In this document: positions 46,811-59,821 of the stretch, piece after piece
How positions within the stretch are numbered: position 1 is the first letter of the stretch
Layout of the letters: each line of letters starts with the position of its first letter
Assembly: GCA_025602915.1 (NCBI GenBank)
Contig: JAHLJZ010000038.1
Span: forward strand, 1 to 64,000
Source: Paraphysoderma sedebokerense
Taxonomy: Eukaryota; Blastocladiomycota; Physodermatomycetes; Physodermatales; Physodermataceae
DNA length: 64,000 bases
Reading direction: 5' to 3'
Translations under genes and position numbers: made by a program
Notes under the pieces: model-generated
Seen by the model: only the letters and a program-made list of their open reading frames with translations
The model's database searches: none
Told to the model about the DNA's origin: nothing

Positions 46811-47169
46811 ACAATTCGTTGAATGTCGCATAGAGAGAAAGAAAATGGTTTGGTCTAACTCAAAGATTGTGCAAGTGGAAATAAACGGCTACGTTAAAGC
46901 GATTATTTAGTCATCATCACAATTTCATCTTAACAACATTGACGTTTCAGTGTTTGATCCGGAAAAGTTGAAGAACCTCGCGACCCTGTCCGCTCTCTGC
47001 GACCACAATGAAAAATGGATATACAAGTCGCTTGCAAGCAATATTAACACATATAACTACATATTTGAATAGTAACAGAATACTTAGCGCCCGTAACGAG
47101 CCAATAATTATCTATTGATATCTCATCTACCGTGGTTAGTAAAACATTCTATATCAACATTACTTATCT
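46811..47169. other. Convergent intergenic region
   Basis: A 359-bp gap between two convergent genes, holding the two 3' UTRs. No further feature is recognised. Confidence 0.5.
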
Positions 47170-49134
47170 CTAAACGCTGGACTCATCCTGTTCACAATTT
47201 CGTAATTCAGGGTAGTACTTCATTGAAGGACACGATCCATCAATGCATTTCGCCACATTGGTGGCCATTTCCCTCCCTGTAAAATAGGCGCCATGAACAT
47301 GACCGTTGTAGCGTGGAGAGGACGCTTCCCCGGCAAAGAAGACTCGGTTGAGGAGCGGGGCACGCAAATTGTCGTGCTGGCTTTCAGAAAATCCTATACC
47401 CCAATTCGTGTAGCTACAAAAACAGAAAACAATGTGGGATATTAATCTGATTTATAAGCATGATATGAAAAAAATAATTTGTTGACTACCTTCCATGAAA
47501 GAGTTCATCATTCCACCACCGAGACACAGTTATATCCATAGCATCTGGGATGTCCTCGCCATACATTTCTCGAAGAACCTGCATAATTTCTCTCGTGATT
47601 GCTTCATTGTCTTTTCGTTCAAGGCGTTTGGCCTCTTCGTCCGTGACTGTGACCATGAGGAGGTACTTTCCTCCGACCGGAGTAAAATATCCTTTGGCGT
47701 TCATGTTATGCCAAACAGGAAAGTATCCACGACGTTCAGACGCGAATAAGGTAATTTCGTTATCTGTCCAAAACTTCTGTGGAAACGTCTATTTTACAGA
47801 TATTATTAAAGACGGATTAGAGAGAATTAATTTAGCTTATGCCGGCCACCAAGGTGAACCTACTTACGAGGAAGATTTTCTGAAACACAGCCATCCGCAA
47901 AGAAAAGATGGCTTCCACTTTCCACTGACAGAATCAAACTCTGCTTATTAGTAGTCAATATATTTTTACTGTTGAGTTCACTGATCTCACATACGTCAGG
48001 TAGTTTCGGCCTAAAGTTTACTCGGTCGCTGCGTAACACACCCAAACTCATTGTCCAAATAGCGTAGTCTGCGATAATTTTTTTTCCATTGTGAGTTCGT
48101 ATCATTACGCCGTTTTGATCGTACGTTATATGAGTGACAATGGTATTTAAAAGTAACTTGGCGCTTGCTCCTGCCAACGACATGGCCTCTCTCATCAACA
48201 TTTGAGGTATGTATTGATAGCCACGACGGTCTGTCACGAAGTAATCTTCATTTCTGAAGTCTAATAGGGAATTAATTGAGCTGTCACTCCATGACGACAA
48301 AGAAGCGGGTGAAACTTCCACCAGTCAAAATGGGTTACCTTTGTGCGTGTACGAAGAAGTAGCATCGCTGAAGGATGTCATTTCAGGGGCCTCGGCCATG
48401 AAATAATCATTCAAATAATATTCCAGTCTAAATAATTAATCTAATTAGGCGTATCCGCTGTAATGATTCAATCAATGATATAGAAACTAGCCCTACACTT
48501 TATCCACGGGGGTTTTAGGATACCATCCATTCATCTCCAACGCCGCCCTCAGCGAAATATCTTGTCGATTTTGTCGATCTCGCTCTATAGCTAAACTTTG
48601 CAATTGGCCAAAAATATTGCTGATCCTTCTGGTGACTCCATCTTTGTCTTCAATCGGGCCACCAGCCCCGTAGATTACCTTGTTATTCCAATCCGTTAAT
48701 ACGCCAGACAGATTGTACTTCTTCGCCAGATCCCAAACGGGATTTCCGTCCGTACCCTCCACCTTTTCGCCATAATTGACGGCAAACAATAGACAAGAAG
48801 AGCAAAATTAACGTACGAATTAGAATTTCAAGATTTACATAGGTAATAAACTTACCCAATTCCCTCCTATTTCTACAGTGTATGGGCCGCATTTTGCCTG
48901 TTGTAGTCTTCCACCGACTACATGCCTCGCTTCCACTGCAACCCAGTCTTGGATTCCTCTTCTGGACAATTCATTTGCCGCAGCTGCTCCACTCATACCA
49001 GCCCCTAGAATAGCAACTTTGGTGCGAATAATGGAGGCATCGTCGGTTGTTTCTGATTTTTTGCCTCCGTTGTCCTTGGGACCACCGATTGCAACAACTA
49101 CATAGGAGAATAATACAAAATAGAGGACCAGCAA
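47170..49134 (-). CDS. Secreted flavin amine oxidase, polyamine-oxidase-like
   Basis: Seven exons on the minus strand: 49134-48856, 48762-48497, 48427-48339, 48260-47995, 47924-47868, 47788-47490, 47413-47170; 1500 nt, 499 residues. A signal peptide (M-L-V-L-Y-F-V-L-F-S-Y-V-V-V-A) indicates secretion or the vacuole. The FAD-binding Rossmann motif is G-A-G-M-S-G-A-A-A-A-N-E-L. V-V-G-G-R and V-E-I-G-G-N-W follow, then the substrate domain with W-K-V-E-A-I and F-Q-K-I-F-L. The C-terminal FAD motif is F-F-A-G-E-A-S-S-P-R-Y-N-G-H-V-H-G-A-Y. The layout matches FAD polyamine oxidases of plants and fungi, which oxidise spermidine/spermine and release H2O2. Substrate specificity cannot be read from sequence. 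The exon at 47924-47868 (57 nt) is required to complete the W-K..K-I-F-L segment. Confidence 0.92.
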
Positions 49135-50160
49135 ACAAGTGGGTCGTATATTCCTCTATTTAAAAGTGTAGTCAATTCAAAAAAACTGTATTAGCCTTGC
49201 TTTTGTTCCTTTCTTGCTTACCGTGGTTCTTTGCATAACTCGTTGAGTGACAGGTGCGAAAAGTTACGCTGCGGTTACCAAAAAATTTACATCAATGTTG
49301 GGAGGAATGAGGAGCTCACATATATATATAGCTTGCTGTGAATGATTATCAATCTGCGTGGAGTCGACCACCGACCATAAGTATTGAGTTTCTGCTGCAG
49401 ACACTTGGCACTCGCTGGGCTCACCTTGACATGACAGCTTGCATAGTACCTGCGACAAGAACGCGACGAAGGCAAAAGCGAGGTCAAAGTATCAAACCAT
49501 GCAATTTGCCGACTCAGAATAGGTCGACATATCATCCTATACATACAGTTTGCTAAGTTCAGAAGGGACTCGAGACAAGATTGTAAATATAACTGGCTGG
49601 CAGACCTAACACCTACAGGTTCGACGATCACTAGCTCTTTCACCCATCCAACCCCACTTTTTACTTTTAAAACAAAGCATGAGGCGAAAACTTCTATTCT
49701 ACGTTGAATCACATAACTAATCAACCATGTCAAGGGATGTTTGACAAGATTCTTACGATTTGGCCATGATTTCGCGCGAAGATAGTTGCATAGGAGCTGG
49801 TGCTATCAATGAAGGCCGAGGGGATGGCATCTAATGAGGCAAACATTTGCGAAATCGGCTTCAGTTTTTAATCATAACGGACCCAAATCCTCTGCTGTTT
49901 TAAGGTTGCTAAACTTTACTCAACTTCATTCATTAAATCCTGATAATTGGATTCATATAAAGTCGTGTGAGCAACACGTGACCTCGTTTTTCAAAAACGA
50001 AACTTGTCACTGAACACCCAGCGGCCGGCAGAGATAATAGCTAAATGCATCCGCCATAATGACCGGAAGAGGAGATTGAAAGGGAAGAAGCAGACTATGT
50101 GCATCAAACACTGGATACAATTTTTCGTAATCTACTTCCTCTTCCCTCCAGATACCCTAG
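49135..50160. other. Divergent intergenic region
   Basis: About 1 kb between the divergent amine oxidase and ankyrin genes; it must contain both promoters. A short TATATATATATA run lies at about 49318-49329, and an ACACGTGACC motif at about 49974-49983. Short open frames on both strands have no recognisable content. Confidence 0.45.
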
Positions 50161-51780
50161 ATGTTGCGTGCTGATTCTACGAGTTCACTCAGTACGATGT
50201 CAAACCTTCAGCCCTCTCAGTTACTGTCTTGGTAATGTGCTTTATGATGATCTGAAGTAATGAAAAGTCTGATATGTTAAGTTTCTAATATCCGCATTAT
50301 TATAGGTTTCTGGCCTGTAGAAGTGCAAATTATCCTCTTCTGGATCATTTTCTTCTGATATATCCTCCTTGTACGCTTTTGCAATATTCACTTCCTCTTC
50401 CTCCGTTACCCTTCTCTATGCCCATGTCTTTGAATACAGAGTTTTCAGCCTATTCTACGTCATCGGCCCTGTCTATGCCAGCAAAGCTACCACCCCGTGA
50501 TCCGTCTCATGAAATATTTCTACCGCGATTATTTCTACCTTCGTATACGAGATTTGAACGAGTAAAGGAAATGCTAGGAAGTGATGTAAATGGGATGAAT
50601 GGTTTAGATGTCTGTATTGCAGACTTTGGATTTTTAGAAACTCTAGTCAAAAAAATCGGGAATGACGTCCTGGATGGGGTGAATTATTCGGAACCATACC
50701 TGAGGAGGAATTTGGAGCAATTAGAACGAGATAGATTGTTTGTTTGTCAAAAACTGATCGAGGTATCCCTTATTTTCTATTGTTTTCACTTGTTTTTAGT
50801 TATGCAGATTTCTTTTACTTAAATTGATTAAATTTCACCTACCGCGGTTAGCCGCCAAGGTCAAACTCTTGGAGTTATTTGTTTATTTGAATGCACTAAA
50901 ACATGGAGTTAAATTTTGACATCATTGATTCTAGCTTTCGGACTTCAAGTATCTGAAAACCCATCGTTTCGGCTGTAATAATTCTACGCTTCACTTGGCG
51001 TGTCTAACTGGCCAAATTCCGATAATCCAGAAACTTTTAAACGGCGGTTTAGATCCCTTTTTGAAAAACGATTTAGGTTATAGTCCATTTGACGTGTGCA
51101 GTTCAGGTATTCGAACCCTACTAAATCGTTGGGTATCGTTGTCGGATTCGCCTTCAATTCTTTCACAGCAATTAAAAATGTCTGGTTCCCTTGGCACGCC
51201 GACGAAACCAGATCCTAACTTCGATCCCTCCCGCATACAAACGGATAATACAACACCGTCTATTCATCTATCAGTATCCAGCAATTCCATTCCTTCTCTC
51301 GCTTCCCCGCCTCAGCCACCAGCATCATCATTCATTCCAATCAAGTCTTCTAACCTTAAGCGATCAATAGAAGAAATTAGTTCCTCACCTCCAAAGTTTC
51401 TTGAACAAAAAGTGAAATCCAAATTGAACCACGCCACTGATTCATCGTCATTGCCTTTACCTTCAACAGTCTCGGGGCTTTCGTCTATGAATCAACCTCA
51501 AACCTCTTCCGCCCCTCGATCTTCGTTGGATACTGATACCTCAACTTTACCATCGATTAATTCGTCAACTTTATCGTTGCTAACTGTCGACTCCATTTCT
51601 ATATCCCCTTCAATTTCTCCGTCAGTTACGGAATCATTTAATGTAGTAATGAATGTGGACCGAGATGAACCGGAGAATAATTTACAAGAAGACAATGGAT
51701 CAGAGTCTAACTCCACCGTTAGTCGTTTGAATTCGGAAATCCCGGATAGGGTGGCAAAGATTCATATTGACGGGGGGTGA
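50161..51780 (+). CDS. Ankyrin-repeat protein with Ser/Pro-rich tail
   Basis: Three exons, 50161-50231, 50306-50762 and 50935-51780, give 1374 nt and 457 residues. Ankyrin repeats are visible around residues 175-245: N-S-T-L-H-L-A-C-L-T-G-Q followed by K-L-L-N-G-G-L-D-P-F-L-K-N-D-L-G-Y-S-P-F-D. The N-terminal ~60 residues are hydrophobic/helical. The C-terminal ~210 residues are Ser/Thr/Pro-rich, low-complexity and probably disordered, with an acidic stretch near the end. No catalytic domain is seen. Ankyrin proteins of this kind usually act as adaptors; I cannot assign an orthologue. Confidence 0.75.
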
Positions 51781-52306
51781 GAGGACGCTAAAATTATCTA
51801 ATGGGACATTTTGTCACAGTAGCAGTAATAATTGTTGTGTGCAGTAAATAAGGAGCTCGGTCAAGAGATATGGCGCGGGAGCAACTGGTATCGTCTAATG
51901 GGATAATTTATAACAAGTGGAGTCAATATTCTTTGACACTACATTCCAAGGTTCTACATTGTGAGTGTAGTGAAATATTGCAGCGGGTATTGTTATTGGC
52001 AGAATGTATAATCGACTGCAAGCTCAAGGAATATTTCCTCACTTGAAAGGAACATCAAAGATACTGAAATACATGTATGATCATCTGTACTCACAAAGTA
52101 ACACCGAAATTGGCGGTCTCTCTCCATATCGAATGAGGGATGTCTGCGAGTTAACGTTTCGAAATCTAGCGCCTTGTTTCAACCTCATTTCTTGCCATGG
52201 CTGCCTGTTAAACCCGTATCTTGTGATCGACTTCACTTTTGTCTTGCTCTTTGCCTTCGCTGTCTGCCCTCAGAACCCGGCCCAGTATTTAAATCCAGCA
52301 GCTCAC
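51781..52306. other. Region upstream of MDM10 with an in-frame open segment
   Basis: A 526-bp gap. From 52004 to the MDM10 start the frame is open and continuous with MDM10, adding up to 101 residues (for example I-F-P-H-L-K-G-T-S-K-I-L-K-Y-M-Y). Known Mdm10 proteins begin right at the M-x-x-L..Y..W motif, so I do not include this segment, but its composition is coding-like. Otherwise nothing is recognised. Confidence 0.4.
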
Positions 52307-53634
52307 ATGGATCTTCTCACGCATACGTTAAACCTTTATCACCATCTAACCGACTGGGATAATTCCCACTTCTATTCAAACCTGCTACTCAAACAACGGC
52401 GAATCCTGGATTTTCGAATTCCTGGAGGCTTCAGGTTTGCCATGGGAAAGGACGTATCAGGATGTCTGAAGAGTTGTTATTCCCTTAATTTGGGGGCTGC
52501 TAGCGGTTCGCCTGGCAATAGTGAAGGAAGCATCGGATTTTTGTGTAGCAGTGTCCCTATTGAGTTAGGGCTGTATGGACAATTAAAAAGTGGAGATAAA
52601 GGAATTGTGATTGCCGTACCTGAAAATTTGAATGAAAGGAGGAAAGAAGGACAAACAGATGTCACTAAAGGCGGAATGGACAAGTACAATAGTTATCTAC
52701 TCTATGGGCGGTTATTGAAAGATTCAAAACTTGAATACCTATACTCTAAGCGATTCAATCGAAAGGTGCAGTTAGTTGTGACTGGGTTAAGTACGCTGAG
52801 TGTGGAGAATTCTTATGTTTGTGTTCATGTCTTCTTCTATTTCTTTGTTGATTGCACATCCATATCTGAATGGCAGACGATCTTACTGACTTTCTGCTTA
52901 GGTAAATTACAATCTTCAGTACGATAATGACAAGTCATCTACAGAATTCAGTTTCACTAGTGATGGTGCATTGTTTGGGTTGAGGTATCTAAATCATATT
53001 GGCAGATATGGAAAGTGGGCGGTTGGTGGAGAATTGTATTACACTGCCCAGGAAAACAGTGGTGGCTGTACGTATTGTTACTACCACTTCTTACACTTTT
53101 TGGCGGCTGCATCTTTGCTTTCCATAATTTATCTCAATGGACGGTGCGAATTCAATATGTTTACTAAATCAATTCTGATTAGTGTCGCTGGGCGCCAGAT
53201 ATACACCGTGGTCGTCATCAATGCCATCATCAAAGGAGCAACATTTGAGTAACTCGGATACCGTGATTACTTTTACATTCAACCCGATGATGGGACATGT
53301 TTCGACCGGATATACGACTTCGTTGACTCCTTCGACCACGGTTTCATCGAGATATGATTTTAATGTCTACAGCTTTGATTCAGATCTTGCGTTGGGGATA
53401 GAATATTGCCCTTCTCGTCCAAACTCCAATCAGGCATCGTCGCAAGGTGCCGACGGCATGGGAGGAGATGGGGCCGGGGATCAGCTCTTAAAGCTAAGAA
53501 TAGGGGTAAATCAGGGATTGGGATTCATCTACCAAGAGCGCTTTGGAAAAATGCTGCTTCGGTTGGGGGTTATGACTGAGCTTTCTAAATCTTTGAAGAG
53601 GTCTATTGGATTGGAAGTGAGGTACGATTGGTAA
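52307..53634 (+). CDS. MDM10: Mitochondrial outer-membrane beta-barrel Mdm10
   Basis: Three exons, 52307-52816, 52902-53067 and 53183-53634, give 1128 nt and 375 residues. Mdm10 anchors the ER-mitochondria encounter structure (with Mmm1, Mdm12 and Mdm34) and also joins the SAM complex. The start at 52307 reproduces the family N-terminus (M-x-x-L-T-H..L-Y-x-x-L-T-D-W-D-N, then L-D-F-R-I-P-G-G-F-R-F). Other family features are S-Y-L-L-Y-G-R-L, G-G-E-L-Y-Y-T-A-Q-E-N-S-G-G and G-A-R-Y-T-P, with a C-terminal R-S-I-G-L-E-V-R-Y-D-W resembling the beta-signal. Alternating hydrophobic strands throughout suit a 19-strand barrel. Occurrence of ERMES supports a fungal (or at least non-metazoan) origin. 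Confidence 0.9.
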
Positions 53635-53937
53635 TAAGATTGCATGGTGCAATATATTATTTATTTGTTTCTAATCGTATAGACAATAGTATAATGATGA
53701 ATTGTCGATGTAGTTTGTCATAAAATAAAGTTTGATGTGTGTTTGCTAATTTGTCGTCAACGTATATCATTGGCGCAGAATTCATATTTCTCTGATTTGG
53801 AAGAAATCACGCGGAAGGGAACTTACGAACTCGTTCCCGGTCTTCTCCGACGAACCGCTACTCTTCATTTTACATTATACAAGAACTCCCCGTCCTCACA
53901 ACGTATTCTCTCGAATTGCCATCAGTGCACACACAAG
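53635..53937. other. Intergenic region MDM10-FBP1
   Basis: A 303-bp gap between plus-strand genes; AATAAAG near 53725-53731 may be the MDM10 poly(A) signal. It should also carry the FBP1 promoter. Nothing else is recognised. Confidence 0.45.
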
Positions 53938-55477
53938 ATGTCCGACCACACTAAAACCGATCTTGTCACTCTCTCCCGCCACGTCCTGGCCGACCAGAAG
54001 CACCACAAAGAAGCCACCGGTGATTTGACGTTGCTCTTGGTTTCTATTCAGTTGGGCTGCAAATTTGTCAGTAGCTGTGTCAGGAAAGCAGGATTGGTCA
54101 GCTTGTATGTTGTCTACGTACTCCTCCTCCATTTGGCCGTTAAATATGAAAGAGTGGGAATTGAGATTTTAAATTAAATGGCTTTGCCTGCCTTGAAGTG
54201 GTCGCTATGCGTGCCTCCTCATACGCTTCGACTGATTTCTCTCTACAAACGACTACCCAAAGATAGAAAAACGTTAATACTAAATCTAATTTGCATTGGC
54301 TTCATTCAATAAACTTTGTAGGACTGGTCTCGCAAGTGGCCAATCGCAAAATGCAAGCGGCGATTCTCAAAAGAAACTTGATGTTCTGGCCAACGAAATC
54401 TTTATCAACAGTTTACGATCCTCCGGAAAAGTATGTGTAATGGTGTCTGAAGAAGATGATGATGCCATTTTTGTCAGCCCGGCAGCCGGTGATTCTGGTG
54501 CCAAATACTGCGTCGTGTTCGACCCATTAGATGGTAGTTCCAATATTGATGCTGGAGTATCAATTGGCACAATTTTCGGAATCTATAAAGTGGTTAGTAT
54601 TGATGCTTCGATTCAACTTACTTGTAGGCTTATGAGTCTGTAACATTTTGATTAATGTCGCCTTTTGTAGAAATCCGGGTCAAAAGGAACTCTTGATGAC
54701 GTGTTAAGACCTGGAAGAGAAATGGTGTGTGCTGGATATTGTATGTACGGAAGTTCTACCACCTTCGTGATGACTACTGGTAATGGTGTCAATGGATATA
54801 CATTGGATCCGGTACGTCTCAACTTCATTAGATGGCGGTTGAAGTTAGTCTAGTCTGACAGTTCTTACTACCCTACAGTCCATTGGCGAATTCATCCTTA
54901 CTCACCCCAATGTAATTAATTTCCTCTCATATTTATCCAAGTTCGATTCATTGCTGACGGCCAACGTTCAACTAGATCCAAATCCCTAAGCGAGGCAAGA
55001 TATATTCAATCAATGAAGGAAACTCGGTATACTGGGACAAAGCATGTACTGAATATGTTAATTCCGTGAAGAATCCTAAAGATGGTAAATCACCGTATTC
55101 CGCTCGTTATGTTGGGTCTATGGTGGCGGATGTCCACAGAACTTTATTGTACGGTGGTATCTTTGCGTACCCTGGTTAGTATTATCATTTCTATCTGTCT
55201 ACATTTTCGCTGTTCGATCATTAATTGTGAAATTTTGCTTTGTTTGTACCCCATGACAGCCGACAAGAAATCTAAATCCGGCAAACTTCGAGTTCTTTAT
55301 GAGTGCTTCCCTATGGCTATGATCATGGAACAAGCGGGTGGCAAAGCATCCACTGGTACACAGAGAATTCTAGATATTGTTCCTCAAAAAATTCATGATA
55401 GAGCTCCGACATTTTTGGGCAGTAAAGATGATGTAGAAGATTTGGAAAAGTTATATCAACTTCACCCAAGAGAGTAG
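53938..55477 (+). CDS. FBP1: Fructose-1,6-bisphosphatase
   Basis: Six exons: 53938-54104, 54322-54592, 54671-54811, 54879-54911, 54976-55174, 55260-55477; 1029 nt, 342 residues, typical length. Hydrolyses fructose-1,6-bisphosphate to fructose-6-phosphate in gluconeogenesis. The N-terminal L-V-T-L-S-R-H-V-L and G-D-L-T-L-L-L region forms the AMP-site helices. S-E-E-D-D-D-A-I and [11 protein letters not shown] contribute the metal-binding acidic residues. [18 protein letters not shown] and G-K-L-R-V-L-Y-E-C are further active-site motifs. The fourth exon is only 33 nt. Regulation cannot be read from the sequence. Cytosolic. Confidence 0.96.
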
Positions 55478-55734
55478 AACAGATCGCGTTAAGAATTCTG
55501 GTAAAAAGCAAAGTTGTGTGTATTGCGGAATGAATATTTCAAACCAAATCCTAAAATATTGGATATAAAAATGCAAGAAATTTAAATTGTATGATTCTTA
55601 TAGCTGATTGTTGTCAATAAATTTTGCCATATCGGAAAATCGTCTGGGCGAAATTTAAATGGAACCGGGATCGCGTTCCTTTGCCAACCGTCATTCAGAT
55701 ATATCTTTGCGATTTGTTACCGCACACAATAACG

Positions 55735-58700
55735 ATGACATCCCTGCATTCATCCAATTCACATTCTCATCATACAATCCCTCTTCATCACCAGCGAAAA
55801 GTCATTCTATTTGTGACGGCCCTAGCAATTCTGTACGGATTGTATCTCGATAACCAAGCAGTGCGAACCTTGTACCATTATCATTCTTTCCGCACAAGTC
55901 ACGGAATATTCAAAAAACCACATTCAATCAATGACAATAATGTAGAGGCCGAACAGACAACGGAATGGATACAAGATGACAACCATTCGGCATCGAATTT
56001 GTGGATTGGTAATGTTAGTTTACTCGATGCAATAAATGATCAAATATCGGATAAGCGCAACAAAGATAAAACTGTTGAGCGGTCGAATGAAATAGTGGAG
56101 GAAACTGCAGAAAGTAAATCAGGTGGAAGAAACCCAAAACGATGGAAAAAGTTAGAGGACGAGACGGACGGAGTGTTTGTTTTTGTTCAGGTACTGTTTA
56201 TTTTGCGTTCTGTGAATCTATTATATTTATTTCATCGGCTCCGTGCTTGCTATTTGTTTTTTTCTTGAAAAATTGTTATGTACAATTGAGTCCTCGAAAT
56301 CGAGTAGATTTACCAATTGTCGGTGAGGGTTGGAAGTCGCGACAGTTTCTAGCATATTATAAATCGATAGCATATTATAAACTCGTCAATATGATATGTT
56401 AACGCTCTTTCTATCTTTATTTCCCTTCTCGTTGCAACATTCAATAATTTGTGTGCTGATGTAGATATCGGGTGAATATCAGATCACGTTTCTTTGGTGT
56501 TTTCGCTATGTTCTCTCTAACGCAATTTTGGGCATATTTTCTTCAGATCTTCATGTTTCACGGTATAACACCCATGGCGGACACACGCATTTCCTTCACT
56601 TTTTGAAATCAGTATTGCCGAATATATCACCGCAGTTTGTTGTTGTGACAGGGGATTTGACAGACGCGAAAGATCGAAAAAAAATCACCAGTCAACAGTA
56701 CAAGGATGAATGGGTAGCTTACAAGAAAGCTTTGGAAGATAGCGGAGTAGTGTATAGAAAAGGGGGAAAGTTCTGGTTTGACATGAGAGGTACGAGTTTG
56801 TTTTTTATGGTGTCGCCTATTCCTCCTCTAGAGTTGACCGTCCGCTCTTGCACCTTTGTCGCCTATTGAATAGGCAACCACGATTGCTTCAATTTACCAT
56901 CCTGGAGTTCGAATGAAAATTACTATGCAGAGTTCAGTGCCGCGAAGAAAGAAGGATATAGTTTTACATATACGCGGGAATTTGGGAATTACACATTTGT
57001 TTCGTTGGATGCTTGGTAGGCACATCCGTGAATTTCGCCTGACGCAGTTTATTTCCTGCAAACTAATTTGTCCCGCAAATTTCTTCAGCCCGCCACAGGG
57101 ACCTTCTCGCCCATTCAATTTTTTCGCAGTCCTTACCGCCAACGATCTGGATTTCCTACAATCCGCGATCATCAATGCCACATCCCAACAACACAATCAT
57201 GTTGTCGTCATGTCACATTATCCACTTTCTACAACAGTCATAGGTACCACGAGTAACGGAGTTGGATTCGATGAATTATCCAAGGGCATGAGTTTGTATT
57301 TATGCGGTCATTTGCATACATTAGTGGGAGGTAAGATATTTTTTTTTGCTGTCCGTTTGATCCATTGCACTGCCTCGTCCTCCCTCTTACTAATTGTTGC
57401 CTTATTACTTCATTTTTCGGATAAGGAATCGGAAAAAAACTGCAGGCTTACCATCCGCATCGTCATTTCTTGGAATTAGAACTCGGAGATATGAAAGTAC
57501 ACGCACTTTATCGAATCATTGTGGTCGATCACGACTTAATCTCGTTCAAGGATGTAGTTATGCCTTTGGAAACTATTCCACATGAGATGGAGACGATATT
57601 GGAAAAAATTGAGTTCAAATCCCTGACGGAACAACAAATGGCCCCAATTGTCATTGTTACTAATCCGAAAGGTATGGTCCTACTCCTGCTTGCAGTTATA
57701 GTGCAATGATCAATTAATTTTTTGTGCCAATTAAATCAGATTCAAGCTATTTGATCCCTCATCACGAGCCAACCCATTTAATTCGGTTGAGTACACACAT
57801 CAGGTTTCTAATCTACTCTGCGCACGCGCCTTCATCATTGAATATCTCTATTACAATCAATGGAGCGCCACATCGAAGCCCAGTCCAGTATGTTGGTACA
57901 GGAGATAATAATTTTAAGAGTAAAGAATATGTCCCATTATTTGTTTCAAAATGGGATCCGGAACTCTATAAGAATTGTAACGGAGATAATTACGACGAGG
58001 GCCATAGAGAAACACAAAAAGGTTGCTGGATTGCTGTAAACGTCACAGATCCGGATGGACGGAAGGGAAGCGACAGTGTGAAATTCAATGTAGTCGGAAG
58101 GCGAACACCGATGAGAGGCGGCTTGGGGGAATGGATCATTCTGGCCCGATTTCCAGATCTTGTGCGTCTTTTGATTTTCTTACTTTCATTTTTGCACATC
58201 TATGCTTTTATTACGATTATACCGCATATTTAACATTAATCCTTATACCAGATTCGCGGGACTTTTTTATTCACATATCTCACGACCATGGTCCTATTTA
58301 TTCTCTCGCCTAAACTGTATACCCTTTCATTACTTAAGCGGAACCAATATACCCAATTTAAGCAATCGTTTTCATCATACTTAATTAATCTTGATTTCCA
58401 GTCATTGTCGCTATCTTCACTCATTTCAAATGGTTCTTCTTTGTCGTCCTCTCCTTCCGATTCATCTCCCACTTCACCCGTCGACGGCGACATAGTGGAA
58501 AATTTCGAAAAACTCAGGGACGATTCAAAGAATGCAGAGAAAATTATTCACAAATTTCCCAGTTCTACCGCCAGGCGAAAGTTATTATTAATTTACATAG
58601 ATTTTAAATTCTTTTTGGCAGCCTCTTGGTTTAGATTATGCAACCTCACCTTAATAGGGTCTGTTTGGTGGCCCATTTGGGGGTACATGTGTTGGATCTT

Positions 58701-59626
58701 GTCGGGGCCGTTATTCAGCGGTAATTAGATGCAACCACTTACCTTTATTCGTTATGTTATCAATGCTGATATTTCGTTTTTCACTCATAATTGAAGGTTA
58801 CTTAATCGCGAATTATCCTACACTTCAGCATTTTTACATTTATGGAATTTATTTTCCCTCTACCGCTTCCGACCCATCATCGATGGTGGCGGGACCGTCC
58901 ACGTCAACGTGGCTTCCATTACTAGACACCTGGTTATACACAACCTTAGAATTATTACATTCAATATTGCCGTTTACTATTTATTTGTCGTTTTGTACTT
59001 CTCATCCAATGTTAATATATCATAGGCGGAATATCAGGTTTGTAGTCGGTAGATTTTTTTTATTCTTTTTATTCGGCAACAAATCTTGAGTGCAATGTCA
59101 AGATCAGGATAATTGTTGATGATTTTACTAACTTGAACTATAAGATATATTTGGCCAATTCATAGAAGATGGTATACGAGGATGATTGTGGCAGCAATTG
59201 TGATGTATCAGTTGTGGAATGCTTATATGATGGTACGTGTGCTTTTCCAATAATTTACCAATGTACCTGTTTTGTTAAATTTGTACTTACTATGACTTCT
59301 GCGAATTTTTTTTCATCCTTGTCAATATCGGCCAAAACGAGTAGGGCATCTTTTACGGATTTTATGCTACCTTCCTCAGTATCCGTACGGCATGGAGTAT
59401 ATGGGCTGCAATAACGATCTATAGATGGCGATGGAGGGGATCTGTTAGAGTCCGTGGGTTTAGAAGAGTTGTTAGTGTTGAGCACGAGGAAGATGAATTT
59501 GAGAATGATGATGGGGACGATCGAGGTCAAGCAACTGATGAATTAATGCAGCATAAGGTAGCAGAATCAATTGACTTTAAAGACGGTGATAGTAAAAACA
59601 AAAGAGAAGGACGACGAAGAAGATAA
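55735..59626 (+). CDS. TMEM62-like membrane metallophosphoesterase
   Basis: Eleven exons: 55735-56190, 56465-56471, 56547-56789, 56874-57015, 57089-57330, 57426-57671, 57740-58161, 58252-58720, 58797-59037, 59166-59232, 59345-59626; 2817 nt, 938 residues. A membrane anchor (V-I-L-F-V-T-A-L-A-I-L-Y-G-L) lies near the N-terminus. The calcineurin-like phosphoesterase motifs follow: F-V-Q-I-S-D-L-H (D-x-H), V-V-T-G-D-L-T-D (G-D), G-N-H-D, S-H-Y-P and C-G-H-L-H. The I-S-D part depends on a 7-nt exon (ATATCGG at 56465). After a C-terminal lumenal domain (about residues 450-640) come several membrane helices. This order matches animal TMEM62, although the fungal protein is longer (938 against about 640). 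Substrate unknown. The start at 55735 precedes the anchor; an in-frame ATG at 55624 is possible. Confidence 0.85.
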
Positions 59627-59821
59627 ATGTCATGTCGGACTAACATGTAAAGCACGAATAAAGCTCAAGGGTTCCCCTTATATAAACTGTTGCATCCGCG
59701 AAACATTGACTGTCCAATCTCGATATATTTCATTTATTGGATCTACGGTACTTATAGACGTATTATCTGACTATATTGAGCGATGTCGCAAAGTCTGATA
59801 CCCAAAACTGTTCGACTTTAT

